Shown here: positions 1-7,894 of the stretch, piece after piece | Layout: each line of letters begins with the position of its first letter | How positions within the stretch are numbered: position 1 is the stretch's first letter | Source: Bacillus salipaludis | GTDB lineage: Bacteria > Bacillota > Bacilli > Bacillales_B > DSM-18226 | Assembly (NCBI RefSeq): GCF_004358205.1 | Contig: NZ_SMYO01000009.1 | Coordinates: 62,001-126,000 of the forward strand | Length of the DNA: 64,000 bases | Reading direction: 5' to 3' | Position numbers and translations under genes: made by a program | Notes under the pieces: generated by a model | The model's input: only the letters and a program-made list of their open reading frames with translations | Told to the model about the DNA's origin: nothing | The model's database searches: none

Positions 1-657
1 ATGAGTAAAGGGTATATGACACCGGAAATGATTGTGAAGGTCGATGGTCAGGGTAATGTTCTTGAAGGGGATTTTAAACCCACTTCCGAAATGAAAATGC
101 ATCTGCTAGTCTATCGAGAACGTCCAGATATTCATTCTGTTGTTCATGTTCACCCACCTTATGCAACCGCATTTGCGATTGCCGGAATCCCGCTTGATCA
201 AGCCATTATGCCCGAATCGGTTGTTTACTTAGGGAAGATTCCGATTGCGGAATATGGTACACCATCAACGGAGGAAATCCCAAATGCCGTTAAAAAGCAT
301 GTGCATACCCATCAAGGGGTGCTCCTCGAAAATCACGGCGCCCTGACATGGGGAACAAGTTTAGAGCATGCCTATTATTTGATGGAATCACTTGAATTTA
401 GCGCAAAAATAAATTGGATTAGTAAACAAATTAGTGGTGATCGTGAACTTTCGAAAAAGCACGTACAGAGACTTGTGGATATGAAAAGGGCAATGGGAAT
501 CATGGGCGAAACACCAATTGGTTCTGACGCTCCTGAAGGTTCCCACGCCATTAAAAAATCAAAGGGTGTAGAATACACATTATCTGAACATGATTTAAAT
601 TTGATTGTTGAAAAGGTATCGAAAAATGTGATAGAAGCTTTAAAAATACAGAATTAA
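1..657 (+). CDS. Class II aldolase/adducin family protein, 5'-truncated
   Basis: The reading frame is open from the first base. Homologues of the fuculose-phosphate aldolase/adducin family have an N-terminal part with a GN-S motif before the TP-M segment seen here at residues 7-10, so the true start lies left of the window. Zinc-binding histidines are visible at residues 49 and 51 (HVHPPYATAFA) and 112 (ENHGALTWG). Such enzymes cleave sugar phosphates to dihydroxyacetone phosphate or lactaldehyde, or act in methionine salvage; the substrate cannot be told. An unusual C-terminal tail of about 60 residues follows the aldolase fold. A terminator hairpin begins at the stop codon, so this is the last gene of its unit. 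Confidence 0.8.
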   Translation: MSKGYMTPEMIVKVDGQGNVLEGDFKPTSEMKMHLLVYRERPDIHSVVHVHPPYATAFAIAGIPLDQAIMPESVVYLGKIPIAEYGTPSTEEIPNAVKKHVHTHQGVLLENHGALTWGTSLEHAYYLMESLEFSAKINWISKQISGDRELSKKHVQRLVDMKRAMGIMGETPIGSDAPEGSHAIKKSKGVEYTLSEHDLNLIVEKVSKNVIEALKIQN

Positions 658-686
658 AGCAAGCCACCTGAGCTTGCTTTTTCTTT
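657..686 (+). terminator. Rho-independent terminator
   Basis: AAGCAAG pairs with CTTGCTT (657-663 with 673-679), followed by a T-rich run. It ends the aldolase transcript. Confidence 0.75.
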
Positions 687-791
687 TGAACAGGAAATGT
701 TCACAGATTTGGCATATCCAATCTTTGTTTCAACAGAGTTTATAGTGTAAAATCGAAATAGCACAACATTGGGACAAAGGAGGTTTCGGGG

Positions 792-1325
792 ATGGTTAAA
801 AAAGTAATTGCCGCAGTCGTATTAATCACTTTGCTTACAGTAGCAATTGTTCAAGCGATGGATAAAAAGTCAGAACCCGAAAGCACAACAACACAAACAA
901 CTGCTCAAGATGGACTGAAAGTCGGGGCACAAGCACCTGATTTTGAATTAAAAACCCTTACAGGTGATAAAATTAAGCTTTCTGATTTAAGAGGAAAGAA
1001 AGTCATGCTAAATTTCTGGGCAACCTGGTGCCCTCCTTGTAAAGCAGAAATGCCTGCTATGGAAAAATTCTATAAAGAAAAAGATAAAGACCTTGTTATT
1101 CTTGCCGTTAATATTGATCCGCAATTAGATGTCAAAGGTTTTGTTAATAAAAATAAAATTACGTTCCCGATTCTTCTTGATGCGGACGATCATGTAAATG
1201 AGACATATCAAATTTTATCAATACCCACAACGTATTTTATTAACAGAAAAGGAATAATTGAAAATAAATTTACCGGTGGAATGGAATTAGCCCAAATGAA
1301 ACAATTTGCAAATAAGTTACATTAA
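792..1325 (+). CDS. yneN: Membrane-anchored thioredoxin-like (TlpA/ResA) protein, YneN-like
   Basis: This 177-residue protein has an N-terminal hydrophobic anchor (about residues 4-22), a Thr/Gln-rich linker and a thioredoxin fold with active site WATWCPPCK (Cys80, Cys83) and a cis-Pro loop SIPTTYF. It should be tethered outside the membrane and reduce or exchange disulfides, as ResA does in cytochrome c maturation or StoA in spores. The start has a strong ribosome binding site (AAAGGAGG). Position before sspN and tlp matches yneN of B. subtilis. The specific client protein is unknown. Confidence 0.85.
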   Translation: MVKKVIAAVVLITLLTVAIVQAMDKKSEPESTTTQTTAQDGLKVGAQAPDFELKTLTGDKIKLSDLRGKKVMLNFWATWCPPCKAEMPAMEKFYKEKDKDLVILAVNIDPQLDVKGFVNKNKITFPILLDADDHVNETYQILSIPTTYFINRKGIIENKFTGGMELAQMKQFANKLH

Positions 1326-1356
1326 AACATTGGCCAACTAGCCAATGTTTTTCTTT
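1326..1356 (+). terminator. Rho-independent terminator
   Basis: AACATTGGC and GCCAATGTT (1326-1334, 1341-1349) form a perfect 9-bp stem followed by T-rich sequence. Confidence 0.8.
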
Positions 1357-1455
1357 TAGCTGTTTTAAAAAATAAAATTTTCAAAAAGTTGTAATAATTT
1401 CATCGGTTTTCGGGAATAATACCTGATAGAATAGTGAGTAAGGAAGGTGAAAGAC

Positions 1456-1587
1456 ATGAGAAAACCTAGAAAACGCTCCTTTGCAGAGCTTGTCTCTGAA
1501 AATAAAAATCAATTAATGAAGGACCATGCTGCATTGGAAAAAATCGAAGAACGAATTGAAGCAAAACGCCTCGGAAAAGCTGAGTAA
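1456..1587 (+). CDS. FbpB-like small basic protein
   Basis: A 43-residue Lys/Arg/Glu-rich peptide starting MRKPRKRSFAELV, preceded by AGGAAGGTGA. It resembles the Fur-regulated basic protein B family (SF-ELV-ENK- - -L core, ending in a charged helix). In B. subtilis FbpB helps the FsrA small RNA in the iron-sparing response. I see no clear Fur box in the 100 bases upstream, so iron control is not supported here. Alternatively it is just a small orphan of the same family without that role. Confidence 0.6.
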   Translation: MRKPRKRSFAELVSENKNQLMKDHAALEKIEERIEAKRLGKAE

Positions 1588-1653
1588 ACTTTCAGTCATT
1601 ACCAATTATGAACTCCTCTAAACAGGTTAAACTGTATATGAGGAGGGATATAA

Positions 1654-1797
1654 ATGACGAATGCAAATGGAAAAGGTGAACATTTTGTTCCTAACCATAT
1701 TGGTACACAATCACGTGGCTTTGGCGGAAACAAAGGAAAAAAAATGCAGGATACATCTGGCAAACACGCCCAGGTAATCCAAACAAAAGGCGAATAA
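1654..1797 (+). CDS. sspN: Small acid-soluble spore protein N
   Basis: A 47-residue, Gly/Lys/Gln-rich protein with the SspN pattern: FVPNHIGTQSRGFGGNKGKK then MQDTSGK and the C-terminal QTKGE. It sits directly before tlp, the same neighbour as in the B. subtilis sspN-tlp operon, which is transcribed in the forespore. The ribosome binding site AGGAGGG is 7 bases before the ATG. Minor SASPs are made late in the forespore and degraded at germination; no detailed function is established. Confidence 0.85.
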   Translation: MTNANGKGEHFVPNHIGTQSRGFGGNKGKKMQDTSGKHAQVIQTKGE

Positions 1798-1805
1798 TGA
1801 AATCG

Positions 1806-1843
1806 AGACTCGTCGCTAACTACTTAGCAGCGGGTCTTTTTTT
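1806..1843 (+). terminator. Terminator or attenuator between sspN and tlp
   Basis: An imperfect stem (AGACTCGTCGCTAA with TTAGCAGCGGGTCT) is followed by seven T. It lies inside what is an operon in B. subtilis, so it may only reduce read-through into tlp. Confidence 0.7.
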
Positions 1844-1926
1844 GTTTTAAATTTTTTGTGATATTTTTCGCGCTTCGTTACAAACTATATCTGTATCACG
1901 AACAACTTTAATTGGAGGAATTAAAA

Positions 1927-2148
1927 ATGACTTATAACAACCAGCCAAAACCAGATGATCGCAGCGATAACGCTGAAAAATTACAAAAGATGATTGCAGA
2001 CACAGAACAAAATATCCATCAAGCAGAAGAATCCCTACAATTTACCGACAGCGAAACACAACGCCAGCAAATCGAAGCAAAAAATGATCGCCGCCGTGAA
2101 AGTATTCAATCATTTAAATCTGAAATTCAGGATGAAATCAATCAATAA
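1927..2148 (+). CDS. tlp: Small acid-soluble spore protein Tlp
   Basis: A 73-residue charged, helical protein starting at the second ATG (after GGAGGAATTAAAA) with the family signature NQPKPDDRSDNAEKLQ near the N-terminus and an Arg/Glu-rich C-terminal helix. An upstream in-frame ATG at 1912 would add five residues but overlaps the ribosome binding site. Tlp is a minor forespore protein, despite the name not a thioredoxin. It follows sspN as in B. subtilis. Confidence 0.85.
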   Translation: MTYNNQPKPDDRSDNAEKLQKMIADTEQNIHQAEESLQFTDSETQRQQIEAKNDRRRESIQSFKSEIQDEINQ

Positions 2149-2152
2149 TCGG

Positions 2153-2186
2153 AGACCTGTCCTTTGCGGCAGGTCTTTCTTTTTAA
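2153..2186 (+). terminator. Rho-independent terminator
   Basis: AGACCTG and CAGGTCT form a stem followed by a T run just after the tlp stop. Confidence 0.75.
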
Positions 2187-2244
2187 TTTCCTGAATCATT
2201 AGTGCTTATGGTAATATAGAAAAGGAAATTAGGAAAAAGAAGTG

Positions 2245-4551
2245 ATGAAGGTGATTCAACAAGAAATGGTAAACTGGGAAACCGAGCTGAGTAATAAAGG
2301 CTATGTTGCAGAGGAAAGCCAACTAATCGAGGCATTACATAAGGAAAGCAATCCACAGCTTCTTTCAAAACTGCTTACCCTTACTGCTCTTTCACGGATT
2401 GGCCGCAAAAAGCAGCAAACTCTTACTGTCCTCATGATGGAGAAAGCTCTTGAATTAGATCCAACCAATTCACAAGCAAAAGAATTTTTCATCCAATTTG
2501 AATGGAAAAAGAAAGAGCATTTATTTATCCCACTTTCCTTTCCCTCCATTAGAGAAACAGATAATCGGACAGCTAAAAAGAAAATTGCAGAAGAATATAT
2601 ACATATTTGCACAGTTTTTTTAGAAGAAACGGATGAGCATCTAAAAGAACTCGAAAACAATAGGGACATTGCTTCAACAATTGATAACATAGAGCTCTAT
2701 GAAAAGTACCAATTACTTTCCGAATATCTTCAAGAAGCCGTTAAAATCGTTGGAGACCTCCACAAAGCAGCAATAGAATACGATCAATCGATTACAGGAG
2801 TCTTTCATACATCCACCTATTACGAGGAATTAAAAACCCAATTATCCGCATTAGAAGATTTAAAAAAGCGGTGGCAGACAGTTTTCCTCGAGAAAGAACC
2901 GCAGGAAAGAAAACTTGAAAAAAATGCACTTGACCAATTAAATGAAATGATTGGCATGGAACAAGTGAAAAAACGAGTAAATGATTTTTACCGGTTTTTG
3001 AAATATCAAAAACACCGCAAAGAACATGGCTTTCACATAAAGGATGAGTTAATTCTTAATATGGTCTTAACCGGAAATCCCGGAACCGGTAAAACAACCA
3101 TTGCTCGACTACTTGCCAGGATCTATCACGAGCTCGGAGTTTTACCGAGGGAGGAAGTAATCGAAGTGGACCGTGCACAATTAGTAGGCTCCTATGTTGG
3201 TCAAACGGAAGAAAATGTCCGGGCAGTTGTGGAACGGGCGATTGGCGGAGTGCTTTTTATTGACGAAGCTTATAGCTTGAAACGCGACGGGCAGGCTGGA
3301 AATGACTATGGTCAAACAGCGATTGACACGCTCGTTTCACTTATGACAGGGCAGGAATTTGGCGGAAGATTTGCCGTTATTTTAGCCGGCTATCCGGAAG
3401 AGATGCGCTCGTTTTTAGATGCCAATCCTGGATTACGAAGCCGCTTTCCACAATCCAATCTTCTCCACTTACCAAACTATTCAAATGAAGAGTTAGTGAT
3501 GATTGCTGAAAAAATTGCGGATGAGAATGACTATATTCTGACTGAAGACGCCAAAATCGAGATTCAGCATCGGCTGGAGAAAGAAAGGGTGGATGATACT
3601 TTTGGGAACGCCAGGACCGTCCGCAACATAGTTTTAGATGCTATTTTTAAAAAGGGCTCCAAAGAAAATATTCCGGAATTTTTTCATTTCATGATCCTGG
3701 GAAAAGAAGACTTCTTAATTGAAAAAACGGAGAATATGGTTTCCCCCTATGATAAATTAGGCCGTTTAATTGGACTGGAATCATTAAAAGATGAGATTCA
3801 ATCCCTCATCTCCTTTGTTAAAATGCAGCAATATCGAAGAAAGCAAAAGCTTCCAACCGTTCCTATTCAGCTACATGCAGTTTTTACCGGAAATCCCGGA
3901 ACAGGTAAAACCACGGTAGCACAAATCTATGCTGAACTCTTACGGGATTGCGGCATTTTAAAAAGAGGCCATTTAATCGTTGCCAGCCGGGCAGATTTTG
4001 TGGCCGGATACGTGGGACAAACGGCTAGTAAAACGAAAAAGAAAATCAGAGAAGCATTAGGGGGAGTTCTTTTTATTGATGAAGCTTACTCCTTGCTAGG
4101 GCACTCTAGCCAGGATTTTGGAAAAGAAGTCATCGATACACTGGTGGACGAAATGACGAAGCAAAACGAAAATCTTGTGGTGGTTCTGGCAGGTTACCCG
4201 AATGAAATGGACCATCTCCTCGAAAGTAATCCAGGACTAAGGTCAAGATTTAAGAAGTTCTTTCTTTTCCCTGATTATTCACCGGAAGAACTGTTAGCAA
4301 TCATGGACGCCTATGCAGAAGGGTTTCAATATCAAATCATAAGTGAAGCTCGTGAATTATTAAAAGATACTCTTGATGCGAAAAAATTCAATGGTAATGG
4401 GCGTTTTGCAACAAACTTGGTAGATGAAATGATTCAAGCTCAGGCACTAAGGCTGATGAAGGAACGATTAGTTGAAGAACTAGCGGACCAGGTCAATTTT
4501 ATTACGCCTGAAGATGTAACGGTCGCCTTAAAAAAAATAGAAATTAAATAA
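2245..4551 (+). CDS. Double-AAA ATPase of the CbxX/CfxQ-SpoVK family
   Basis: This 768-residue protein has a helical N-terminal region (about 1-230) and two AAA modules. The first has Walker A GNPGTGKTT near residue 277 and Walker B GVLFIDEAYSL near 335; the second has the same motifs near 549 and 606. Both modules carry the sensor-like LAGYP and arginine-finger-like NPGLRSRF segments, so both look competent. CbxX-type ATPases are hexameric remodelers (Rubisco activase in autotrophs); SpoVK of Bacillus has one such module. The gene lies between tlp and yneP, where B. subtilis has nothing, and almost abuts yneP. A GTG at 2242 is a possible start. A role in sporulation is inferred from the neighbours only. 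Confidence 0.8.
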   Translation: MKVIQQEMVNWETELSNKGYVAEESQLIEALHKESNPQLLSKLLTLTALSRIGRKKQQTLTVLMMEKALELDPTNSQAKEFFIQFEWKKKEHLFIPLSFPSIRETDNRTAKKKIAEEYIHICTVFLEETDEHLKELENNRDIASTIDNIELYEKYQLLSEYLQEAVKIVGDLHKAAIEYDQSITGVFHTSTYYEELKTQLSALEDLKKRWQTVFLEKEPQERKLEKNALDQLNEMIGMEQVKKRVNDFYRFLKYQKHRKEHGFHIKDELILNMVLTGNPGTGKTTIARLLARIYHELGVLPREEVIEVDRAQLVGSYVGQTEENVRAVVERAIGGVLFIDEAYSLKRDGQAGNDYGQTAIDTLVSLMTGQEFGGRFAVILAGYPEEMRSFLDANPGLRSRFPQSNLLHLPNYSNEELVMIAEKIADENDYILTEDAKIEIQHRLEKERVDDTFGNARTVRNIVLDAIFKKGSKENIPEFFHFMILGKEDFLIEKTENMVSPYDKLGRLIGLESLKDEIQSLISFVKMQQYRRKQKLPTVPIQLHAVFTGNPGTGKTTVAQIYAELLRDCGILKRGHLIVASRADFVAGYVGQTASKTKKKIREALGGVLFIDEAYSLLGHSSQDFGKEVIDTLVDEMTKQNENLVVVLAGYPNEMDHLLESNPGLRSRFKKFFLFPDYSPEELLAIMDAYAEGFQYQIISEARELLKDTLDAKKFNGNGRFATNLVDEMIQAQALRLMKERLVEELADQVNFITPEDVTVALKKIEIK

Positions 4552-4560
4552 AAGGAATGG

Positions 4561-4995
4561 TTGAAAGTGGATCAATATTTTGTTTCAACAAGAGAAATTC
4601 AGCTTTACTATGCGGATACAGATGCCATGGGAGTCATCTATCACGCAAATTACCTAAAATTTTTTGAGCTTGGCCGGACAGGCATCATTGAAGACCTTGG
4701 CTATAACTATGTTGCTATGGAGGAAGCCGGTTATTTTGCTCCTGTTTATGATGTTCAGTGTACCTATAAAAAACCTCTCCGCTATGGAGATAAGGGGTTT
4801 GTGAAAACATGGGTGGAATTGAACGATGGCATTAAAACCGTATACGGATATTCGATTGTAAATGGGGAAGAAGAAGTTTGTGCAACTGGCACCACCACCC
4901 ATATCATTGTTAAAAAAGAGAATTTCCGGCCAACTTCTTTTAAGAAGGCATTTCCGGAATGGTTTTTGAAATACGAGGAAATTAAGAAAAAGTAA
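4561..4995 (+). CDS. yneP: Acyl-CoA thioesterase, YbgC/FadM type
   Basis: A 144-residue single hot-dog domain with the 4-hydroxybenzoyl-CoA thioesterase signature YADTDAMGVIYHANYLKFFE, where the Asp is the catalytic residue. It hydrolyses acyl-CoA thioesters in the cytoplasm; chain preference is unknown. The start is a TTG at 4561 after AAGGA; a GTG at 4567 with better spacing is the alternative. It begins 9 bases after the AAA ATPase and is followed by yneQ, so the three are probably cotranscribed. Confidence 0.85.
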   Translation: MKVDQYFVSTREIQLYYADTDAMGVIYHANYLKFFELGRTGIIEDLGYNYVAMEEAGYFAPVYDVQCTYKKPLRYGDKGFVKTWVELNDGIKTVYGYSIVNGEEEVCATGTTTHIIVKKENFRPTSFKKAFPEWFLKYEEIKKK

Positions 4996-5017
4996 TCTGT
5001 AACTGGGGTGAGCAGGG

Positions 5018-5311
5018 ATGGCGTTTGGGATTAGAAGAGACGAACTGAATGAGTGGAAACGGAAAATTGATCACGGTGAAATTGCTTTTTTGACCCATTA
5101 TTGGCTTGATGAGCGCTTCCCAGAATACAAAACCGTTACCAAAGTAGGCTGTAATGATCTGGAAAAATTAGCAGAATGGGGTAGTAAATACGGACTTAAA
5201 AAGGAATGGATTGATCACCGAAAGGATGGCTATTCCCATTTTGACCTGCTTGGCAAGCGGCAAAAGGAAATACTCCAAGCAGAAGGCCTGCTTGATCATA
5301 TTTGGGAGTGA
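5018..5311 (+). CDS. yneQ: YneQ-like conserved hypothetical protein
   Basis: A 97-residue soluble protein with no recognised catalytic motif. The stretch GEIAFLTHYWLDERFP and the C-terminal HFDLLGKRQKEIL match what I recall of YneQ, which has the same position between yneP and yneR in B. subtilis. Function is unknown. Ribosome binding site GGGGTGAG precedes the ATG. Downstream lies a tandem array of hairpins. Confidence 0.7.
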   Translation: MAFGIRRDELNEWKRKIDHGEIAFLTHYWLDERFPEYKTVTKVGCNDLEKLAEWGSKYGLKKEWIDHRKDGYSHFDLLGKRQKEILQAEGLLDHIWE

Positions 5312-5319
5312 ATTTTATC

Positions 5320-5592
5320 CTTGGAGCGGAAGGACAAAATTTGCTGGAATTTATAAAAAGTGTCCTTCCGGCAACCCTGGAAAGACAAAAATCTCTTGAA
5401 TATAAAAAAAGTGTCCTTCCGGCAATATTGGAAAGACAAAAATCTCTTGAATATCAAAAAAAGTGTCCTTCCGGCAATCCTGGAAAGACAAAAATCTCTT
5501 GAATATCAAAAAAAGTGTCCTTCCAACTATCCTGGAAGGACAAAATTCACTAACAATCCAATAATAGAGTCCTTCCAAAATCTCGGACGGAT
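5320..5592. repeat. Tandem array of ~52-bp hairpin units
   Basis: Units start at 5360, 5411, 5463 and 5515 (period 51-52), with half units on both sides. Each has GTCCTTCC facing GGAAAGAC or GGAAGGAC across a 9-base loop, then an A-rich spacer containing AATCTCTTGAATAT. The 5515 copy is a perfect inverted repeat. Read on the minus strand each hairpin is followed by ACTTTTTTT, which is terminator-like, facing transcription of the convergent HesB-like gene at 5622. Apparent reading frames here are repeats translated, not genes. Confidence 0.85.
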
Positions 5593-5621
5593 ATACCTCA
5601 ATTACGTTCTTCCCTAAAAAA

Positions 5622-5921
5622 TTAAAGTGTAGCCTTTTTGTAATCAATCACAGGCTCATCAGATCCAGCTGGAAGTTCAACGACTAGGTCATGCTCATCG
5701 AAATACCATTCATCTTTTTCTTCAATATAAAAGGTAATCCCTTCAGCCTCTTTTTTTACAGCTAAATTAATCGGTTCTTCATTGGAAACTCCTAATGAGA
5801 AACCGCTTTGTACGTTGCTGCACCCGCCATAACGAGCAAAAAACCGTAGATAATCACCATTTGCTAAGCCGAGTTCCTCTTTATACCAAGCCGCCGCTTC
5901 CTTGCTAATTTGAATATTCAT
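5622..5921 (-). CDS. yneR: HesB/IscA-like protein YneR
   Basis: A 99-residue HesB-fold protein. The start at 5921 has AAGGAG spaced 7 bases before it, better than the upstream frame extension. A single cluster-type Cys lies in RYGGCSNVQSG, the place of the first CxG Cys of IscA proteins; the two C-terminal cysteines of true A-type carriers are missing (it ends DYKKATL). It may therefore not bind a cluster in the classical way. A paralogue lies at 7286 on the other strand. Confidence 0.75.
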   Translation of the reverse strand: MNIQISKEAAAWYKEELGLANGDYLRFFARYGGCSNVQSGFSLGVSNEEPINLAVKKEAEGITFYIEEKDEWYFDEHDLVVELPAGSDEPVIDYKKATL

Positions 5922-6015
5922 GTGAAACTCCTTTCTAAATCCATACCACACATTATATTGCTATTCTTCACAGAAATCGAGTAAAATACCTTCTCAAAAA
6001 ATAAAAGACTCCGAA

Positions 6016-7161
6016 TTAACGGAGCCATTGAAACATATGATTTTGGATTTCTTTATATTTTGCTTCGGGATTGGAGAGACCGAATGGGCCGGCTTTTTCC
6101 ATTGGATAAACTTTATAATGTTTCTTTTTTGATACAAAGGTTGGGTAAAAGCGCGGATTTGATAAGGTGATGGAAGTGCCTTCTTCCGAAACCTGTTTAG
6201 AAATATCAATGGTGGCTAGACCCCCGATGTCTTTGTAATCTTTGGATTGGCCGGAAATAAAATTACCTAATGAGTAAACGACAAATGCCTTCCGCCCGTC
6301 CTTTGTTTTAATCCAATCCATTGGCTGCAAGACATGTGGATGGGAACCGAAAATAATGTCTGCACCTTCGTCTGCCAGAAATTGAGCTAAATTCTTTTGC
6401 TCGTCAGTAGGAAAGCGTTGATATTCATTCCCCCAATGAATGCTCATTACTACAACATCGGCTATTTTTTTCGCCCGATGGATTTCGTCTTTCATTAGAT
6501 CGCGATTAATAAGATTCACAAGAAAATCCTTATCATCCGGAATAGGAATCCCGTTTGTCCCGTAGGTATAAGCAAGAAACGCAATTTTGATTCCATTTTT
6601 ATCAAGAATTCTTAATTTTTGGCGGTCCTCTTCGTCAATAAAGCTGCCAACATGCGGAAGACCAATACTGTTTAAATATTTCGCTTCCGAGTCAATTCCT
6701 CTTTCACCCTTATCTAAGGAATGGTTATTCGCAGTGGAAACAATATCAACACCAGTATGTACAAGCGCATCGGCAACCTCATGCGGACTATTAAATGTTG
6801 GGTAGCTTGAGAGTCCAAGTTTTAGCCCGCCCAATGTACTTTCTTGATTGGCTGTCAATATGTCAGGCTTTTGAAGTAAACTTTTCACATCTGAAAATAG
6901 CGGGTCAAAATTGTATCGGTGCCCATTGTACGTATACTGATAGACTCGATCGTGCATCAGTATATCGCCGATAGCCCCAATGGTTATTTTCTCACTAACA
7001 CTGCGCCCCAACACAGGCTGTGACCGGAGAGAATTTAGGTTTGTCAGATGAACCTTTGCATCAGCTTTTTGATTTTGGCGTTGCTGAATCACAAGAACGG
7101 CGGCGATGCAAACGCAGAAAATAATAATAAAAATCGATAAAATAGGTGTTTTCTTTTTCAT
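6016..7161 (-). CDS. CapA-like metallophosphoesterase family protein
   Basis: A 381-residue protein with an N-terminal membrane anchor (about 7-26) and an extracellular CapA/PGA_cap domain: GDILMHD, NQES, ANNHSLD, GSHPHVLQP are the expected metal and substrate motifs. CapA (PgsA) is part of poly-gamma-glutamate synthesis, but no capB/capC genes are near, and many stand-alone CapA homologues exist whose role is unknown. It is transcribed alone, convergent with nothing obvious; the start follows AGGAGCAAG. Confidence 0.8.
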   Translation of the reverse strand: MKKKTPILSIFIIIFCVCIAAVLVIQQRQNQKADAKVHLTNLNSLRSQPVLGRSVSEKITIGAIGDILMHDRVYQYTYNGHRYNFDPLFSDVKSLLQKPDILTANQESTLGGLKLGLSSYPTFNSPHEVADALVHTGVDIVSTANNHSLDKGERGIDSEAKYLNSIGLPHVGSFIDEEDRQKLRILDKNGIKIAFLAYTYGTNGIPIPDDKDFLVNLINRDLMKDEIHRAKKIADVVVMSIHWGNEYQRFPTDEQKNLAQFLADEGADIIFGSHPHVLQPMDWIKTKDGRKAFVVYSLGNFISGQSKDYKDIGGLATIDISKQVSEEGTSITLSNPRFYPTFVSKKKHYKVYPMEKAGPFGLSNPEAKYKEIQNHMFQWLR

Positions 7162-7285
7162 ACTTGCTCCTTACTATGTGGAATTAAGCATATTCGTTTT
7201 AAAAATATACTGATTGAGATAATATATATGTATTATTTTACAGTTTTTTGTCGAATTATTAAATAAAAACTTAGGAGTTGTGACG

Positions 7286-7576
7286 ATGTTTAAAATCACT
7301 GGCAGTGCCGGGCAAGTTTTACAGAAGATTGTAGAGTCCGAAAAACAGACGCCTGATGAAGAGCTGTTCGTTCGCTTAACAATGGGAATTGGCTGAGGGG
7401 GTCCAAAGCTTAATCTGTCTCTGGAAGAGCGGAAAATACAAGGTGACCAATTGTTTACATTTGACGATTTAAAAATCCTTATTCATGAAAAAGATTATGT
7501 CTACTTTGATCATACAAAGCTTGATTATGTCAAAGATGTACTTGGAAAAAACCGTTTTCAACTATTAAAAATTTAA
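7286..7576 (+). CDS. HesB-like protein with in-frame UGA, probable selenoprotein
   Basis: ATG at 7286 (after TTAGGAG) opens a 96-codon frame ending TAA at 7576, with one TGA at codon 37 (7394-7396). Reading through gives MGIG-U-GGPKLNLSLEER, then a normal HesB/IscA-like fold: GDQLFTFDDLKI, DYVYFD, and LDYVKDVLGKNRF. The TGA falls at the conserved cluster-binding Cys position, and the frame after it is intact to the C-terminus, which argues against a decayed gene. A HesB-like family is a known bacterial selenoprotein family. A possible SECIS hairpin follows the UGA. No sel genes are in the window, so insertion of selenocysteine is inferred. A point mutation of TGT/TGC to TGA is the alternative. 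Confidence 0.7.
7402..7425 (+). promoter_or_regulatory. Possible SECIS hairpin after the UGA codon
   Basis: UCCAAAG (7402-7408) can pair with CUCUGGA (7419-7425) with one A-C mismatch, leaving a 10-base loop CUUAAUCUGU that contains GU. The loop starts about 13 bases after the UGA, near the distance range of bacterial SECIS elements. The stem is short, so support is moderate. Confidence 0.35.
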
Positions 7577-7604
7577 AGTGGAGCATAAACGCTCCACTTT
7601 TTTC
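7577..7604. terminator. Bidirectional terminator
   Basis: AGTGGAGC and GCTCCACT (7577-7584, 7591-7598) followed by T6 on the plus strand, with an A-rich left side. It separates the HesB-like gene from the convergent small gene. Confidence 0.75.
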
Positions 7605-7779
7605 ATTGTTCCAGTTCTTCAAGAAAATCAATTAATTCATCAAAGTTTTTTGTCAGCTTAATCGGCTTTTCGCGCTCATTAAAAGATTCACAGGAGGAAA
7701 ATTGAATTAAAAACTCGTTTGGGTCTGTACTTTCTGAAATTGTTGTTGAAAAACTAATCAGTTCTTTCACACTCTGCAT
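7603..7779 (-). CDS. Small acidic hypothetical protein
   Basis: A 58-residue protein MQSVKELISFSTTISES... ending in an acidic helix (DFLEELEQ). GGAGGG lies 5-10 bases before the ATG, and codon use is ordinary, so I take it as real. I do not recognise the family. It is monocistronic between two terminators. Confidence 0.6.
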   Translation of the reverse strand: MQSVKELISFSTTISESTDPNEFLIQFSSCESFNEREKPIKLTKNFDELIDFLEELEQ

Positions 7780-7871
7780 AAAAATCCCTCCATAATATGA
7801 TAGCCCTTACATCTATCTTATCGTAGTTCCTATCATTTTTATGGCAGCGAATTTGAAGATTTTATGAAAAA

Positions 7872-7894
7872 AACAAGAGCTTTGTGCTCTTGTT
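7872..7894 (-). terminator. Terminator of plsY
   Basis: AACAAGAGC and GCTCTTGTT form a 9-bp stem; on the minus strand it is followed by a run of T. It overlaps the last base of the plsY stop codon. Confidence 0.75.

Noticed and set aside
5320..5592. CRISPR array
   Set aside because: The units are contiguous hairpins with conserved spacers, not repeats separated by unique spacers, and no cas gene is present.
5302..5617. Short coding frames across the hairpin array
   Set aside because: The translations are repeated copies of the tandem unit and lack ribosome binding sites.
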